From positions 124,001-188,000 of the forward strand of contig NZ_WXYO01000001.1 in NCBI RefSeq assembly GCF_009901585.1: 64,000 nucleotides of DNA, read 5' to 3'. Shown here piece after piece: positions 42,068 to 50,929 of the stretch. Source of the stretch: Poritiphilus flavus (GTDB lineage Bacteria; Bacteroidota; Bacteroidia; Flavobacteriales; Flavobacteriaceae). Every line of letters begins with the position of its first letter. Within the stretch, counting starts at the first letter, position 1. A model generated the notes under the pieces. It was not told the origin of the DNA, did no database searches, and saw only the letters and a program-made list of their open reading frames with translations. Made by a program: the position numbers and the translations under genes.

Positions 42068-43693
42068 CTACAAACTCAAAGTACTGAACGAGATCATGAC
42101 GTAAATAACGATCACCACCACCACCACGGAGGCAATGATGTCTGCTAGGCCGTAGCTGTTCTTGTTAGCCGCTTTCTGTTCTGCACTTACCGTACCAAAG
42201 GTAAGTCCCTTCAGTTGTTGTTCAGAAGGAGCAGGGTATAGCATGCTTACCCCAATGGCTATGGCAATACAGATCGCAAAGAAATATGCACCGAATACCA
42301 GCCAGTTGATATTCGCAATGGAATGCATAAATCCTCCTTCCGTAAAACTGCTTTTGGTTATCTCCAGGGTTAGCTTGGAGAACCCGATCAGGAACCCTCC
42401 AATGAGTGTCGCTATAGCACCATTGGCATTGATGCGTTTGTAAAATATCCCCAGCAAAAATACAGCCGCGATTGGTGGTGAGATATAGGCCTGAACATTC
42501 TGTAGATATTCGTAAAGTCCATCGGATAATCGGGTAATTATCGGTATCCAGAGTAGTCCAAGACCCACCACAAAGAAAGTGGCTATCCTTCCTGTCCTTA
42601 CCAGTTTCTCCTCTGGTTTATCCGGTCTGATCTTCTTGTAGATATCCAGCGTAAAAAGTGTAGAACAGCTGTTAAACACTGAGGCTAACGAACTCATAAG
42701 CGCCGCCAACAGACCCGCAGCCACCAGCCCACGCAGTCCTGAGGGCAGCAAGTTGCTCATCAGAACCGGAAAGGCTTCGTCCGGACTATCCCAATCCAAT
42801 TTTCCCTGTAGTTTCAGTCCAAGGGCAACCACTCCCGGGATCAGGAAGAGAAAAACGGGCATTAACTTTAAAAGTGCTCCAAAAATACTACCCCTCCTGC
42901 CTTCTTTGATGTTCTTGGCAGTAAGTACCCGCTGTACGATTACCTGATCCGTACACCAATACCAAATCCCTACTATAGTGCTGGTGATAAAGAGTGGAAG
43001 CCAGGGGTAATCCGGATCGGAATTTGGCCGCCACATATTAAAATAGTCCACCCCGACGGTGTTTTTGAGTTCAGACCACCCTCCAACAGCATCCAAGCCC
43101 ATAAAAGTCAGGATTCCCGCGCCCACAACGAGGACTACAGCCTGTATGGTTTCCGTGTATACCACGGCCCGCATACCTCCTAAAATGGTATAGATACCGG
43201 TTAAAGCCACTGTAGCGACCGCCCCTATCCAAAAGGGTATCCCCAAAAGGGCGGAAACTACTACCCCGCCTGCATAAATGGTTACCGAGACTTTTGTAAG
43301 AATATAGGCGATCAGAGAAACCACCGAAAGTACCCATCGTGATCTTGCATCGAAGCGTTTTTCCAAAAATTCCGGCATGGTAAACACCCCGCTTCTCGCG
43401 TAAAACGGGAGAAATACCCAGCCCAGCATCAACACGATCCAGGCGTGCAGCTCGTAGATCAGCAAGGGCATTTTGTCTCCGGCCCCATTACCGGCGAGCC
43501 CGACCACGTGCTCTGAACCGATATTGGAGGCGAAAATTGAGGCCCCGACAACGAACCAGCCAATGTTTCTCCCCGCCAGGAAATAGTCTTCAGTATCTTT
43601 TTGCTTTTGCATGATGACCCACCAAGCCACCCCGAGAAGTATTAAAAAGTAGGCGATAATTACACCCCAATCCAGAGGATCAAGTCCTTGCAT
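42068..43693 (-). CDS. Sodium:solute symporter (SSS family)
   Basis: This 541-residue protein has about 14 membrane helices with the SSS-family segments DYFLAGRNIGWFVVGASIFASNIGSEH and GGMRAVVYTETIQAVVLV. It resembles SGLT-type sodium/sugar symporters of flavobacteria, which bring a sugar or sugar acid into the cytoplasm. It is 41 bases downstream of the oxidoreductase gene on the same strand and is probably cotranscribed. The sugar cannot be read from sequence. The start at 43693 gives MQGLDPLDWGVIIAYF, which puts the first helix at the right place. Confidence 0.92.
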   Translation of the reverse strand: MQGLDPLDWGVIIAYFLILLGVAWWVIMQKQKDTEDYFLAGRNIGWFVVGASIFASNIGSEHVVGLAGNGAGDKMPLLIYELHAWIVLMLGWVFLPFYARSGVFTMPEFLEKRFDARSRWVLSVVSLIAYILTKVSVTIYAGGVVVSALLGIPFWIGAVATVALTGIYTILGGMRAVVYTETIQAVVLVVGAGILTFMGLDAVGGWSELKNTVGVDYFNMWRPNSDPDYPWLPLFITSTIVGIWYWCTDQVIVQRVLTAKNIKEGRRGSIFGALLKLMPVFLFLIPGVVALGLKLQGKLDWDSPDEAFPVLMSNLLPSGLRGLVAAGLLAALMSSLASVFNSCSTLFTLDIYKKIRPDKPEEKLVRTGRIATFFVVGLGLLWIPIITRLSDGLYEYLQNVQAYISPPIAAVFLLGIFYKRINANGAIATLIGGFLIGFSKLTLEITKSSFTEGGFMHSIANINWLVFGAYFFAICIAIAIGVSMLYPAPSEQQLKGLTFGTVSAEQKAANKNSYGLADIIASVVVVVIVIYVMISFSTLSL

Positions 43694-43734
43694 AATTTTT
43701 GGTTTTGTTGGTTGTTATTTGATGGTTCCCAGAT

Positions 43735-45093
43735 CTAATAATTGTTCTTCATCCAGTCGTAAGGCTTTCTTTTGATCCACATTCCACGGGTGAAATCCGG
43801 GAAATGCTGTGGTTCCCCGTTGTTGGCGATAGAGACTTCGGATAAGGGTGTCACCGCGCTCCAGGCCGCCGCGTCATAGGCATCCATAGGAGGGGAAACA
43901 TTCTGTTTAGCTGACTCTACAAAAGCGTTCATCACAAAGAAATCCATGCCGCCGTGCCCGGCACCCTCCGCGTATTCACCGAATTTTTTCCATAAGGGGT
44001 GATCGTATTGTTGTAACCACTTGTCTGCCTCATCCCATCGGTGAGGTTCGGAACTATCCTCTATATATATCCGGTTGCCATCTACCTCCCAGAGCCCTTT
44101 GGCTCCCTGAACGCGGAATCCCAGGGAATAAGGCCTTGGCAGATTACAGTCGTGAGTGATTATAATGGTTTCCCCATTAGCGGTGTCTAAGGTTGAGGTT
44201 ATTACATCGCCCTGTTTAAATTTGATACTGGCATTGGGGTGGTCTTCCCCTCCGTGTTTTACAATATGATTGTGCAGACCTATGGCTTTGGTAGCGTGAG
44301 AGGTCATGGAAACGAATCGGTTTCCACGGTTAATGTCGGCCATTACCGCTATGGGTCCCAGGCCATGGGTGGGATATACGTCCGCATTTCGCTTTACGGA
44401 ATGGGCGGTACGCCATCTGGCTTCGGAGATCGCCTTCTCCCCGAATTCAACGCCTCCTCCATAGGGTTGTTTGCCGTTGTTGAATTTTACTTCCCGAAGA
44501 TCGTGCTGATACCCGCATCGGAAATGTACCAATTCACCAAAAACACTCTGGCGAACCATATTCAAGACAGCCATGATATCCCTGCGATAGTTTACGTTCT
44601 CCAAAATCATCATGTGGGTGCCGGTTTCCTCATGCGTATTGACCAGGTCCCAGCACTCTTCCAGCGTATTGGCAGCTGAAACTTCCACTCCTGCGAATTT
44701 TCCGGCTTTCATGGCATCAACAGTCATACGCACATGCCACAACCAGGGCGTGGAAATGACTACGGCATCCACATCCTTTAGTTCCAACAGATTGCGATAA
44801 TCGTAATCATCACTTCCAAAGACCTGCGGTGATTTGGCACCGTTTTCCGCGATCATATTTTTAGCAATTGTAATTCGCTGCGGATCGATATCGCATACCG
44901 CGGTAATATTAATATCACTGCGTTGAAGCAGGTTCTTCAGATGGTTTGTACCCCGGAGACCGACACCGATCATCCCGATATTGAGTTTGGAGTTCTGGCT
45001 TACTGAAGCCATGGCTGAGGTCGCTCCGGGAAGCACGCTAAGGCCAGCACCCAGCAGTGCGGTATTCTTTACAAATTGTCTTCTGGAAGGCAT
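43735..45093 (-). CDS. Exported Gfo/Idh/MocA-family protein, GH109-like
   Basis: This 452-residue protein has a twin-arginine signal (SRRQFVKNTALLGAGLSVLP). The Rossmann motif is GMIGVGLRGTNHLKNLL, and later segments are DAVVISTPWLWHVRMTVDAM, GVEVSAANTLEECWDLV and the GHGGMDFFV loop. These segments, together with export, resemble GH109-type NAD-dependent alpha-N-acetylgalactosaminidases, but other sugar dehydrogenases share them. It is 41 bases ahead of the sodium symporter gene. A periplasmic glycosidase/uptake pair would be one reading of this arrangement. Confidence 0.85.
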   Translation of the reverse strand: MPSRRQFVKNTALLGAGLSVLPGATSAMASVSQNSKLNIGMIGVGLRGTNHLKNLLQRSDINITAVCDIDPQRITIAKNMIAENGAKSPQVFGSDDYDYRNLLELKDVDAVVISTPWLWHVRMTVDAMKAGKFAGVEVSAANTLEECWDLVNTHEETGTHMMILENVNYRRDIMAVLNMVRQSVFGELVHFRCGYQHDLREVKFNNGKQPYGGGVEFGEKAISEARWRTAHSVKRNADVYPTHGLGPIAVMADINRGNRFVSMTSHATKAIGLHNHIVKHGGEDHPNASIKFKQGDVITSTLDTANGETIIITHDCNLPRPYSLGFRVQGAKGLWEVDGNRIYIEDSSEPHRWDEADKWLQQYDHPLWKKFGEYAEGAGHGGMDFFVMNAFVESAKQNVSPPMDAYDAAAWSAVTPLSEVSIANNGEPQHFPDFTRGMWIKRKPYDWMKNNY

Positions 45094-45150
45094 GATGGTT
45101 TGTTTATTAACTGTTGGATTTCAAGTAGTTGTGTTAGTAATTGAATTTCA

Positions 45151-45240
45151 GGTCACATCGAGCGTCCGCCTGATCCTGTACGGACAGGCAGTCGAGATGT
45201 TTTTGTCGACCTTTCGACTGCGCTCAAGGAGACAAAAACT
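45151..45240. repeat. REP-like intergenic repeat with hairpins
   Basis: The stretch holds an imperfect hairpin GCCTGatcctgtacggaCAGGC (45168-45189) flanked by ATCGAGCG and CAGTCGAGAT, and then TTTCGACTGCGCTCAAGGAG. This last piece (TTCGACTGCGCTCA) is a sequence I recognise as recurring between genes in flavobacterial genomes. It occurs once in this window, between two divergent genes. I cannot show other copies here. Confidence 0.55.
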
Positions 45241-45349
45241 AGAATTTTGATCATAATATCCAAAAACTGGTACGATTGCGGATACACATATAACTTTTAT
45301 CAAAATATGAAATTCTTAAAGATAGCGTGCATTTTGAAACATAAAAACT

Positions 45350-45357
45350 TATTTTTG
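45350..45357 (+). promoter_or_regulatory. Candidate -7 box for the nucleotidyltransferase-kinase pair
   Basis: TATTTTTG is a full match to TAnnTTTG and lies 18 bases before the ATG at 45376, which is a normal leader length. A TTTG at 45333 is closer than the usual -33 spacing, so the -33 element is uncertain. Confidence 0.4.
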
Positions 45358-45375
45358 CCGCCATAAAACACATCC

Positions 45376-46272
45376 ATGACTTTACTACTAATGGCTGCGG
45401 GAAGGGGCAGCCGATACGGAAAGCTTAAGCAATTTGATGAACTAGGCCCGAACGGGGAATTTCTGATGGAGTTCAGTATGTTCGACGCGATCAATAACGG
45501 TTTCGATCACATTGTCGTTATTACCCAGAAAGACAATGTACAATTCCTTCAGGATCATTTGAAAACAAGATTGCCAGATAACATAAAGCTGGATGTGATC
45601 GTGCAGGAGCTTACAGACCTTCCTGAAGGCACTTCTTTTTCTGTGGAGCGTGAAAAACCCTGGGGTACAGCTCATGCGGTCTGGTCCGCAAGAGAAGTCA
45701 TTAAGGGCCCGTTCGCCGTTATAAACGCGGATGACTACTACGGTCAGGCGGCATATAGAAATGCCGCTGATTTTATCCGAAGTAATGGGGAAAATGAGGT
45801 TTACGCCTTATTGGGCTATACCCTAAAAGATACACTATCCATCCATGGCTCAGTTTCCAGGGGGGTATGTAAAAGAGATGGAAAACGCCTTATCTCCGTA
45901 GAAGAGCGGACAAAAATTGAACAGCAATCCGATAAGATCACAGATCTTGACAGCGGACTTGAGTTTGATGGGAACGAATTGGTAAGTATGAATTTCTGGG
46001 TGTGCAGGCCTTCCATCTTCGAGCAAATCGAAGGGGACCTTAGGGCCTTTATGCAAAATGAAGAAACTCAAAAAACCGGTGAGGTATACCTGCCGTTTGT
46101 GGTACAGGCCATGTTACAGCAGGACAAGGTTTCCGTAGAGGTCATTCCATCGGACAGCAAGTGGTTTGGTGTGACCTATGCTGATGATAAGGACAGGGCA
46201 GTGGCCCAATTACAGGAAATGACTTCCGGGGGTGCCTACAGTGCCCCATTGTGGGCAAAAGTGCCTTCCTGA
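45376..46272 (+). CDS. Sugar-phosphate nucleotidyltransferase-like protein
   Basis: This 298-residue protein starts with the nucleotidyltransferase motif LLLMAAGRGSRYGKLKQFDE (G-rich loop with GxGxR), followed by VINADDYYGQ, the metal-binding aspartate segment, and FWVCRPSIFEQIE. Family members join a sugar 1-phosphate to a nucleoside triphosphate. It overlaps, or is 11 bases from, the following kinase gene, so the two probably work in series: kinase, then nucleotidyltransferase. Sugar and nucleotide cannot be deduced. Confidence 0.82.
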   Translation: MTLLLMAAGRGSRYGKLKQFDELGPNGEFLMEFSMFDAINNGFDHIVVITQKDNVQFLQDHLKTRLPDNIKLDVIVQELTDLPEGTSFSVEREKPWGTAHAVWSAREVIKGPFAVINADDYYGQAAYRNAADFIRSNGENEVYALLGYTLKDTLSIHGSVSRGVCKRDGKRLISVEERTKIEQQSDKITDLDSGLEFDGNELVSMNFWVCRPSIFEQIEGDLRAFMQNEETQKTGEVYLPFVVQAMLQQDKVSVEVIPSDSKWFGVTYADDKDRAVAQLQEMTSGGAYSAPLWAKVPS

Positions 46273-46283
46273 TCCCTCTCGCC

Positions 46284-47336
46284 ATGGAAAATAATCCCGC
46301 CTTACATGTCCTGGATCAGTTTTCCATTGAAAAGAAAACCCATCGTTTAAAAGCGGTTCAACAGGGGTTTATCAATGACACCTTCCTGGTATTTGAGGGA
46401 GAGGAACCCCTCTATATTTTGCAACGGATCAATACCACTGTTTTCGGCAATGTAGATGGAATTATGAACAATGTCCATCTTGCCCTGGGTTATCTCAAAG
46501 ACGAGGATTATCAGGCTATTTCCTTGATCAAGTCGAACTCCGGTGACCCTTATTTCAAAACGGAAGACAGCTGCTGGAGACTCATGACCTTTATTGATGA
46601 CAGCATCGCTTACGACAATACCACCAACGCAGAGATCGCTTTTGAAGCAGGACGTATTATCGGTAAATTTCATTTGCTGCTACAGGACGTCGCTATCGAT
46701 AAATTTGTAGATACCATTCCTGATTTTCATAGTTTATCCCTGCGCGCAAAACAGTTTGAGGAAGCCTTTCAACAAGCTGACCCAAAGCGCAAAGAGAAAG
46801 CCTCAAAAGCCATTCAGTTTGTAGAGGACAGCCTGGCTATGCTCAAGCAATGGGATACTGAAGACCTGCCAGAGCGCATTTGCCATAATGATACCAAGCT
46901 GAACAATATCCTTTTTGCAAGGTCTACCAATAAGGCCCTTTGCCTTATAGATCTGGACACCCTCATGAAAGGATATTTCCATTACGACTTTGGGGATGCT
47001 ATCCGGACTGTTGCCAACACCGCCCCTGAGGACGAACAGGATCACCAAAAAATTACCTTTGAAAAGCATCTTTTCCAGGCCTTTGTAGAGGGTCTTGCCG
47101 CCAACGGGCCTTTCCTCACTGAAAAAGAAAAGGAGGTCTTGCCATACGGCGCAATTCTAATGCCTTTTTTACACGGTATTCGCGCGCTAACGGACTATCT
47201 GAATGGCAACCTGTATTACCGGGTTGCTTATGAAGACCAGAACCTGGACCGCTCATTAAGTCTTTTTGACTTTACGCAGAAAGCCATGAATGAAGCAACT
47301 TCCATGAAGGAAATCATTCAAAATTCCGGTTTGTAG
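46284..47336 (+). CDS. Phosphotransferase-family sugar kinase (NahK-like)
   Basis: This protein of about 350 residues belongs to the APH/choline-kinase fold. It has the phosphate-loop and active-site segments RICHNDTKLNNILF (catalytic HxD-like N-D) and LCLIDLDTLMKGYFHYDFGDAIR (DxD metal site). Its size and its pairing with a nucleotidyltransferase resemble N-acetylhexosamine 1-kinases, a tentative comparison. I chose ATG at 46284 (MENNPALHV) over the GTG at 46251 because the latter falls inside the upstream gene. It ends 4 bases before the convergent trehalase stop. Confidence 0.75.
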   Translation: MENNPALHVLDQFSIEKKTHRLKAVQQGFINDTFLVFEGEEPLYILQRINTTVFGNVDGIMNNVHLALGYLKDEDYQAISLIKSNSGDPYFKTEDSCWRLMTFIDDSIAYDNTTNAEIAFEAGRIIGKFHLLLQDVAIDKFVDTIPDFHSLSLRAKQFEEAFQQADPKRKEKASKAIQFVEDSLAMLKQWDTEDLPERICHNDTKLNNILFARSTNKALCLIDLDTLMKGYFHYDFGDAIRTVANTAPEDEQDHQKITFEKHLFQAFVEGLAANGPFLTEKEKEVLPYGAILMPFLHGIRALTDYLNGNLYYRVAYEDQNLDRSLSLFDFTQKAMNEATSMKEIIQNSGL

Positions 47337-47340
47337 GATA

Positions 47341-48939
47341 TCAGGACCTGTCCAGGTATGCTTTCAGAGCAAGATAAACTCCGTTACTCCATCCAAAACC
47401 ATCCTGAACCGGGTATTCTCCCCCTCCGGCTTCAAGGCTCATGTCTTCTACATTGTACTTTTCCACAAATTTCCCGGTATTCTTATACACCCTTTCATTT
47501 AGAGTTACCCAGCGTTCGGCAATATCACGGGCTAAAGCGGAATGTCCATAGCGCTCCAGACCGATCACCGTCATCCACTGCAATGGAGCCCAGCCGTTAG
47601 GCGCGTCCCATTGTTGACCTGAATTCCTTAGTGTAGTAACCACACCCCCTGGTTTTAGAAAGTCTTTTTCCAGAGAAGCGGCTACTGCATCTGCCTGGTC
47701 CTGGCTGGCCATCCCAAAGAAAAGCGGGTAAACCATGGCCAGAGATCTTACCGGAGATCGTTTTTGGGTAACCCAATTGTAATCCAGGTAAATTCCCTGC
47801 TGCGTATCCCAACAGTAAGTATCCAGAAATTCCTTTCTATTCGCCATACTGTTTCCCAGGGCTGCGACATAAGCCGCATCCTCCTTAAAACATTCTTGTA
47901 AGAAGGCTTCGAGCCCATAAAGCAGTGCATTGAGATCCACCGGAAGGATATCTGTAGTCTCAATGGTTTCCAGGCTATGGCCATCGGCAAACCATCTTGT
48001 AGAATAGTCCCATCCTGATTCCGCGCCAGCCCTCAGGTCCTGATACATTTTGATCCCTCCTCCCATTTCCTGTACCTGGGTGAAGTCTTCGCGGTAAGAC
48101 TCCTGCCTCGGTGTTTCTCCAAGATCAAAATACCTGTTCATAATGCCTTTTGGGGTACTCACACAGTGTTTGATAGGCTGCTCCGTCGCATGGCTTCCCT
48201 GCATCCAGAAATCATACTCCTTGCGCAATGCATCCCGGTATTTGCTATATATTTCGCCCCCTTTTTGCTCCGCAAGCAACTTGACCATCTGACTGAAAAA
48301 GGGCGGCTGAGATCGGGTAATATAATAGGTTCTGTTGCCATTTGGTATGTGACCTACAGTGTTGATCAGGTGGGCAAAATTATCGAGCATGGCCTCAACA
48401 AGATCAAAGCGTTTGCTTTCTACAAGGCCGAGCATCGTAAAATAACTGTCCCAATAATACACTTCCCTAAAACGTCCTCCCGGTACAATGTACGGGTTGG
48501 GTAAGGCTATAAGCGTACTTCCGGAAGCCAGCTGGTCTGACTGTCTTTCCAGTACTGGCCAAAGGGCTTCTACGTGCTCCGCCGCTGTTCTGTTAGGATC
48601 TGATTTGAAATCGGAAGAGATAGATTGAGGTACCTCAAAATGTTCAAGCACAAAAGTTTCAAGGTCAAAATCCGGGCTGTCCTTATCCTTTTGGTAATTA
48701 GCCCTGATAAGCTCATAGGGGAATTTAGCGGTGCAGTCAACAAAGGTTTTGCCATCTTCAAACACCTGGTTCAGCTGTACCTCAGCAAACAGGGCACCCA
48801 GCAGAACGTCAGGAGTCTGTAATTCCTGTTCCCGGCTAATAGTAGTTTCAGCGGACGGGTTGGATGCGTTCTTTTTTTGATCAACTTCAGTTCTGCATGA
48901 GAAGAGAAGCAGAAATATCAGAAGGGAAACATACCTCAT
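47341..48939 (-). CDS. treA: Trehalase lipoprotein (GH37)
   Basis: This protein of about 532 residues hydrolyses trehalose to two glucose. It has both GH37 signature patterns: PGGRFREVYYWDSYFTMLGL in the middle and QQWDAPNGWAPLQWM toward the end. AGAESGWDYSTRWF with the catalytic aspartate is also present. An N-terminal lipobox (LLLFSC, about residue 15 from the chosen start) indicates a lipoprotein in the periplasm or outer membrane. I chose ATG at 48939 because it starts the signal peptide. The longer frame adds ten residues with no signal character. It follows the acyl-CoA dehydrogenase gene by 41 bases. Confidence 0.93.
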   Translation of the reverse strand: MRYVSLLIFLLLFSCRTEVDQKKNASNPSAETTISREQELQTPDVLLGALFAEVQLNQVFEDGKTFVDCTAKFPYELIRANYQKDKDSPDFDLETFVLEHFEVPQSISSDFKSDPNRTAAEHVEALWPVLERQSDQLASGSTLIALPNPYIVPGGRFREVYYWDSYFTMLGLVESKRFDLVEAMLDNFAHLINTVGHIPNGNRTYYITRSQPPFFSQMVKLLAEQKGGEIYSKYRDALRKEYDFWMQGSHATEQPIKHCVSTPKGIMNRYFDLGETPRQESYREDFTQVQEMGGGIKMYQDLRAGAESGWDYSTRWFADGHSLETIETTDILPVDLNALLYGLEAFLQECFKEDAAYVAALGNSMANRKEFLDTYCWDTQQGIYLDYNWVTQKRSPVRSLAMVYPLFFGMASQDQADAVAASLEKDFLKPGGVVTTLRNSGQQWDAPNGWAPLQWMTVIGLERYGHSALARDIAERWVTLNERVYKNTGKFVEKYNVEDMSLEAGGGEYPVQDGFGWSNGVYLALKAYLDRS

Positions 48940-48980
48940 GGCGATTGGTTTAGTAAAGTTCGCCACCAAAGTAAAACAAT

Positions 48981-50177
48981 TTATTTAAAAGCACTGTGGC
49001 CAGTGATATCGGCCCCGGTGATCAGTAAATGGATATCATGAGTGCCCTCGTAAGTGATCACACTTTCCAGGTTCATCATATGACGCATAATGCTATACTC
49101 CCCCGTGATACCCATTCCTCCAAGAACCTGCCTGGCTTCGCGTGCTATGTTGATCGCCATATCGACATTGTTCCGCTTTGCCATAGAGATCTGTGCGGTT
49201 GTTGCCCTGCCTTCGTTCTTTAGCTGTCCCAGGCGAAAGGCCAATAGCTGTGCCTTGGTAATCTCGGTGATCATCTCGGCCAGTTTCTTTTGCTGCAATT
49301 GAGTAGCCGCGATTGGTTTACCAAACTGTATGCGTTCCTTGGCATATCGCAGAGCGGTATCGTAGCAATCCATGGCGGCGCCTATTGCTCCCCAGGAAAT
49401 GCCGTATCTGGCCGAATCCAGGCATCCGAGAGGTGCTCCCAGGCCTGTTTTCCCCGGAAGCAAGTTCTCTTTAGGAACTTTTACATTGTCAAAGATCAGT
49501 TCTCCGGTTGCCGAAGCCCTTAAAGACCACTTATTATGGGTTTCAGGAGTGGAGAATCCCTCCATACCTCTTTCCACGATCAATCCGTGTATCCTGCCCT
49601 CTTCGTTCTTAGCCCATACCACAGCGATATCCGCGAAGGGTGAATTGGATATCCACAATTTTGCCCCATTCAGCAAATAGTGGTCCCCTTTGTCCTTGAA
49701 GTTGGAAACCATGCCACCGGGATTGGAGCCATGATCCGGTTCGGTCAGGCCAAAACAGCCCATCCACTCTCCAGTGGCCAACTTAGGAAGATATTTTTTC
49801 CGTTGTTCCTCCGTACCATATGCAAAAATAGGATACATAACCAGGGAAGATTGTACTGATGCCGTAGACCTCACTCCACTGTCTCCTCTTTCGATCTCCT
49901 GCATAATGAGGCCATAACTGATCTGATCCAGGCCCGCGCCACCGTACTCCACAGGGATATAAGGGCCGAATGCGCCAATTTCCGCAAGACCGCCGATAAT
50001 CTCATTGGGAAATTCGGCTTTCTGAGCATAACTCTCAATAATGGGGGAAACATCCCTCTTGACCCACTGCCTGGCTGCATCCCGCACCAATTTGTGCTCG
50101 TCACTCAAGAGTTCATCGAGGTTGTAGTAGTCTGGCGCTTCGAATAGATCGGGCTTCATATCAGTAATTTTCGCCAA
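48981..50177 (-). CDS. gcdH: Glutaryl-CoA dehydrogenase-like acyl-CoA dehydrogenase
   Basis: This 398-residue flavoprotein has the acyl-CoA dehydrogenase signatures CFGLTEPDHGSNPGG and QVLGGMGITGEYSIMRHMMN. The catalytic base lies in ITYEGTHDIHLLITGADITG, whose TYEGTHDIH and following residues match glutaryl-CoA dehydrogenase closely. The enzyme oxidises and decarboxylates glutaryl-CoA to crotonyl-CoA in lysine/tryptophan breakdown. Length and lack of a signal fit a soluble enzyme. No other genes of that route are in the window, so function relies on the active-site match. Confidence 0.85.
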   Translation of the reverse strand: MAKITDMKPDLFEAPDYYNLDELLSDEHKLVRDAARQWVKRDVSPIIESYAQKAEFPNEIIGGLAEIGAFGPYIPVEYGGAGLDQISYGLIMQEIERGDSGVRSTASVQSSLVMYPIFAYGTEEQRKKYLPKLATGEWMGCFGLTEPDHGSNPGGMVSNFKDKGDHYLLNGAKLWISNSPFADIAVVWAKNEEGRIHGLIVERGMEGFSTPETHNKWSLRASATGELIFDNVKVPKENLLPGKTGLGAPLGCLDSARYGISWGAIGAAMDCYDTALRYAKERIQFGKPIAATQLQQKKLAEMITEITKAQLLAFRLGQLKNEGRATTAQISMAKRNNVDMAINIAREARQVLGGMGITGEYSIMRHMMNLESVITYEGTHDIHLLITGADITGHSAFK

Positions 50178-50215
50178 AGGTAGCCAAAGGAATATAACAA
50201 ACCAATGGCTCGCTG

Positions 50216-50929
50216 TTACATTTTCATATAAAAATCCCTGGTCAGATCGGTATAGGCCTGGCTGTAAATCCCGGGTGAATCCTCTACTGTCAGCACCTGC
50301 TGTTGAATGTCTTTGCTACTCCTTTGAAACTCCATCAAACTTCTTATAAAATCCCTGTCAGGCCTACTTCTGATGCTGGTTATTCTCGAAGGAAAAAGTC
50401 CAATGTCCGCGGCTAGTTCTGTAAAATGCCGCGTTTCCTTAAATGGCAATATAACCGCAAAGCTGCCATTATCCGAAAGTAAATTCTCCGAGGCCTGGAG
50501 TAGATCTTCAAAGGGAAGCGAAATGCTGTGCTTGGCCTTTAACTGGTTCTCCCCACCTGGAATAGAAGTTTCTGTATAAAAAGGCGGGTTGGATACTATA
50601 AGATCGTAAGTCTCTGGCACCTCCTCACTAAACTCTTCAAGGGTAGCGTGATAACAGAATAGCCTATCTGCCCATGGGGAGGCCTCAAAATTCTCAACGC
50701 ACTCTTCGTAGGAATCCGGATCGGGTTCAATGGCATCTATTTGCAAAGCCTCAGATCGTTGTGCCAGCATAAGAGCTATCAACCCGGTACCGGAGCCAAT
50801 GTCCAGAATAGTCTCAGGGTGCTTATCCAGTCCTGTCCAGGCACCTAAGAGTAGGCCATCGGTCCCCACCTTCATACTGCTGCGTTCCTGGCTGATCGAA
50901 AATTGTTTGAATCTAAATAAATTACTCAT
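50216..50929 (-). CDS. trmN6: tRNA1(Val) (adenine(37)-N6)-methyltransferase
   Basis: This 237-residue SAM-dependent methyltransferase has the SAM motif ILDIGSGTGLIALMLAQ and the N6-adenine motif NPPFYTE, as in TrmN6/YfiC, with LVSNDN-type helices around. It modifies adenine 37 next to the anticodon in tRNA-Val. The start ATG overlaps the stop of the sulfatase gene by 4 bases (ATGA), an odd pairing of a housekeeping enzyme with a sulfatase. It has no signal peptide. Confidence 0.9.
   Translation of the reverse strand: MSNLFRFKQFSISQERSSMKVGTDGLLLGAWTGLDKHPETILDIGSGTGLIALMLAQRSEALQIDAIEPDPDSYEECVENFEASPWADRLFCYHATLEEFSEEVPETYDLIVSNPPFYTETSIPGGENQLKAKHSISLPFEDLLQASENLLSDNGSFAVILPFKETRHFTELAADIGLFPSRITSIRSRPDRDFIRSLMEFQRSSKDIQQQVLTVEDSPGIYSQAYTDLTRDFYMKM

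Noticed and set aside
46251-46283. GTG start of the kinase gene inside the nucleotidyltransferase gene
   Set aside because: The ATG at 46284 lies directly after the upstream stop and gives a normal kinase N terminus.
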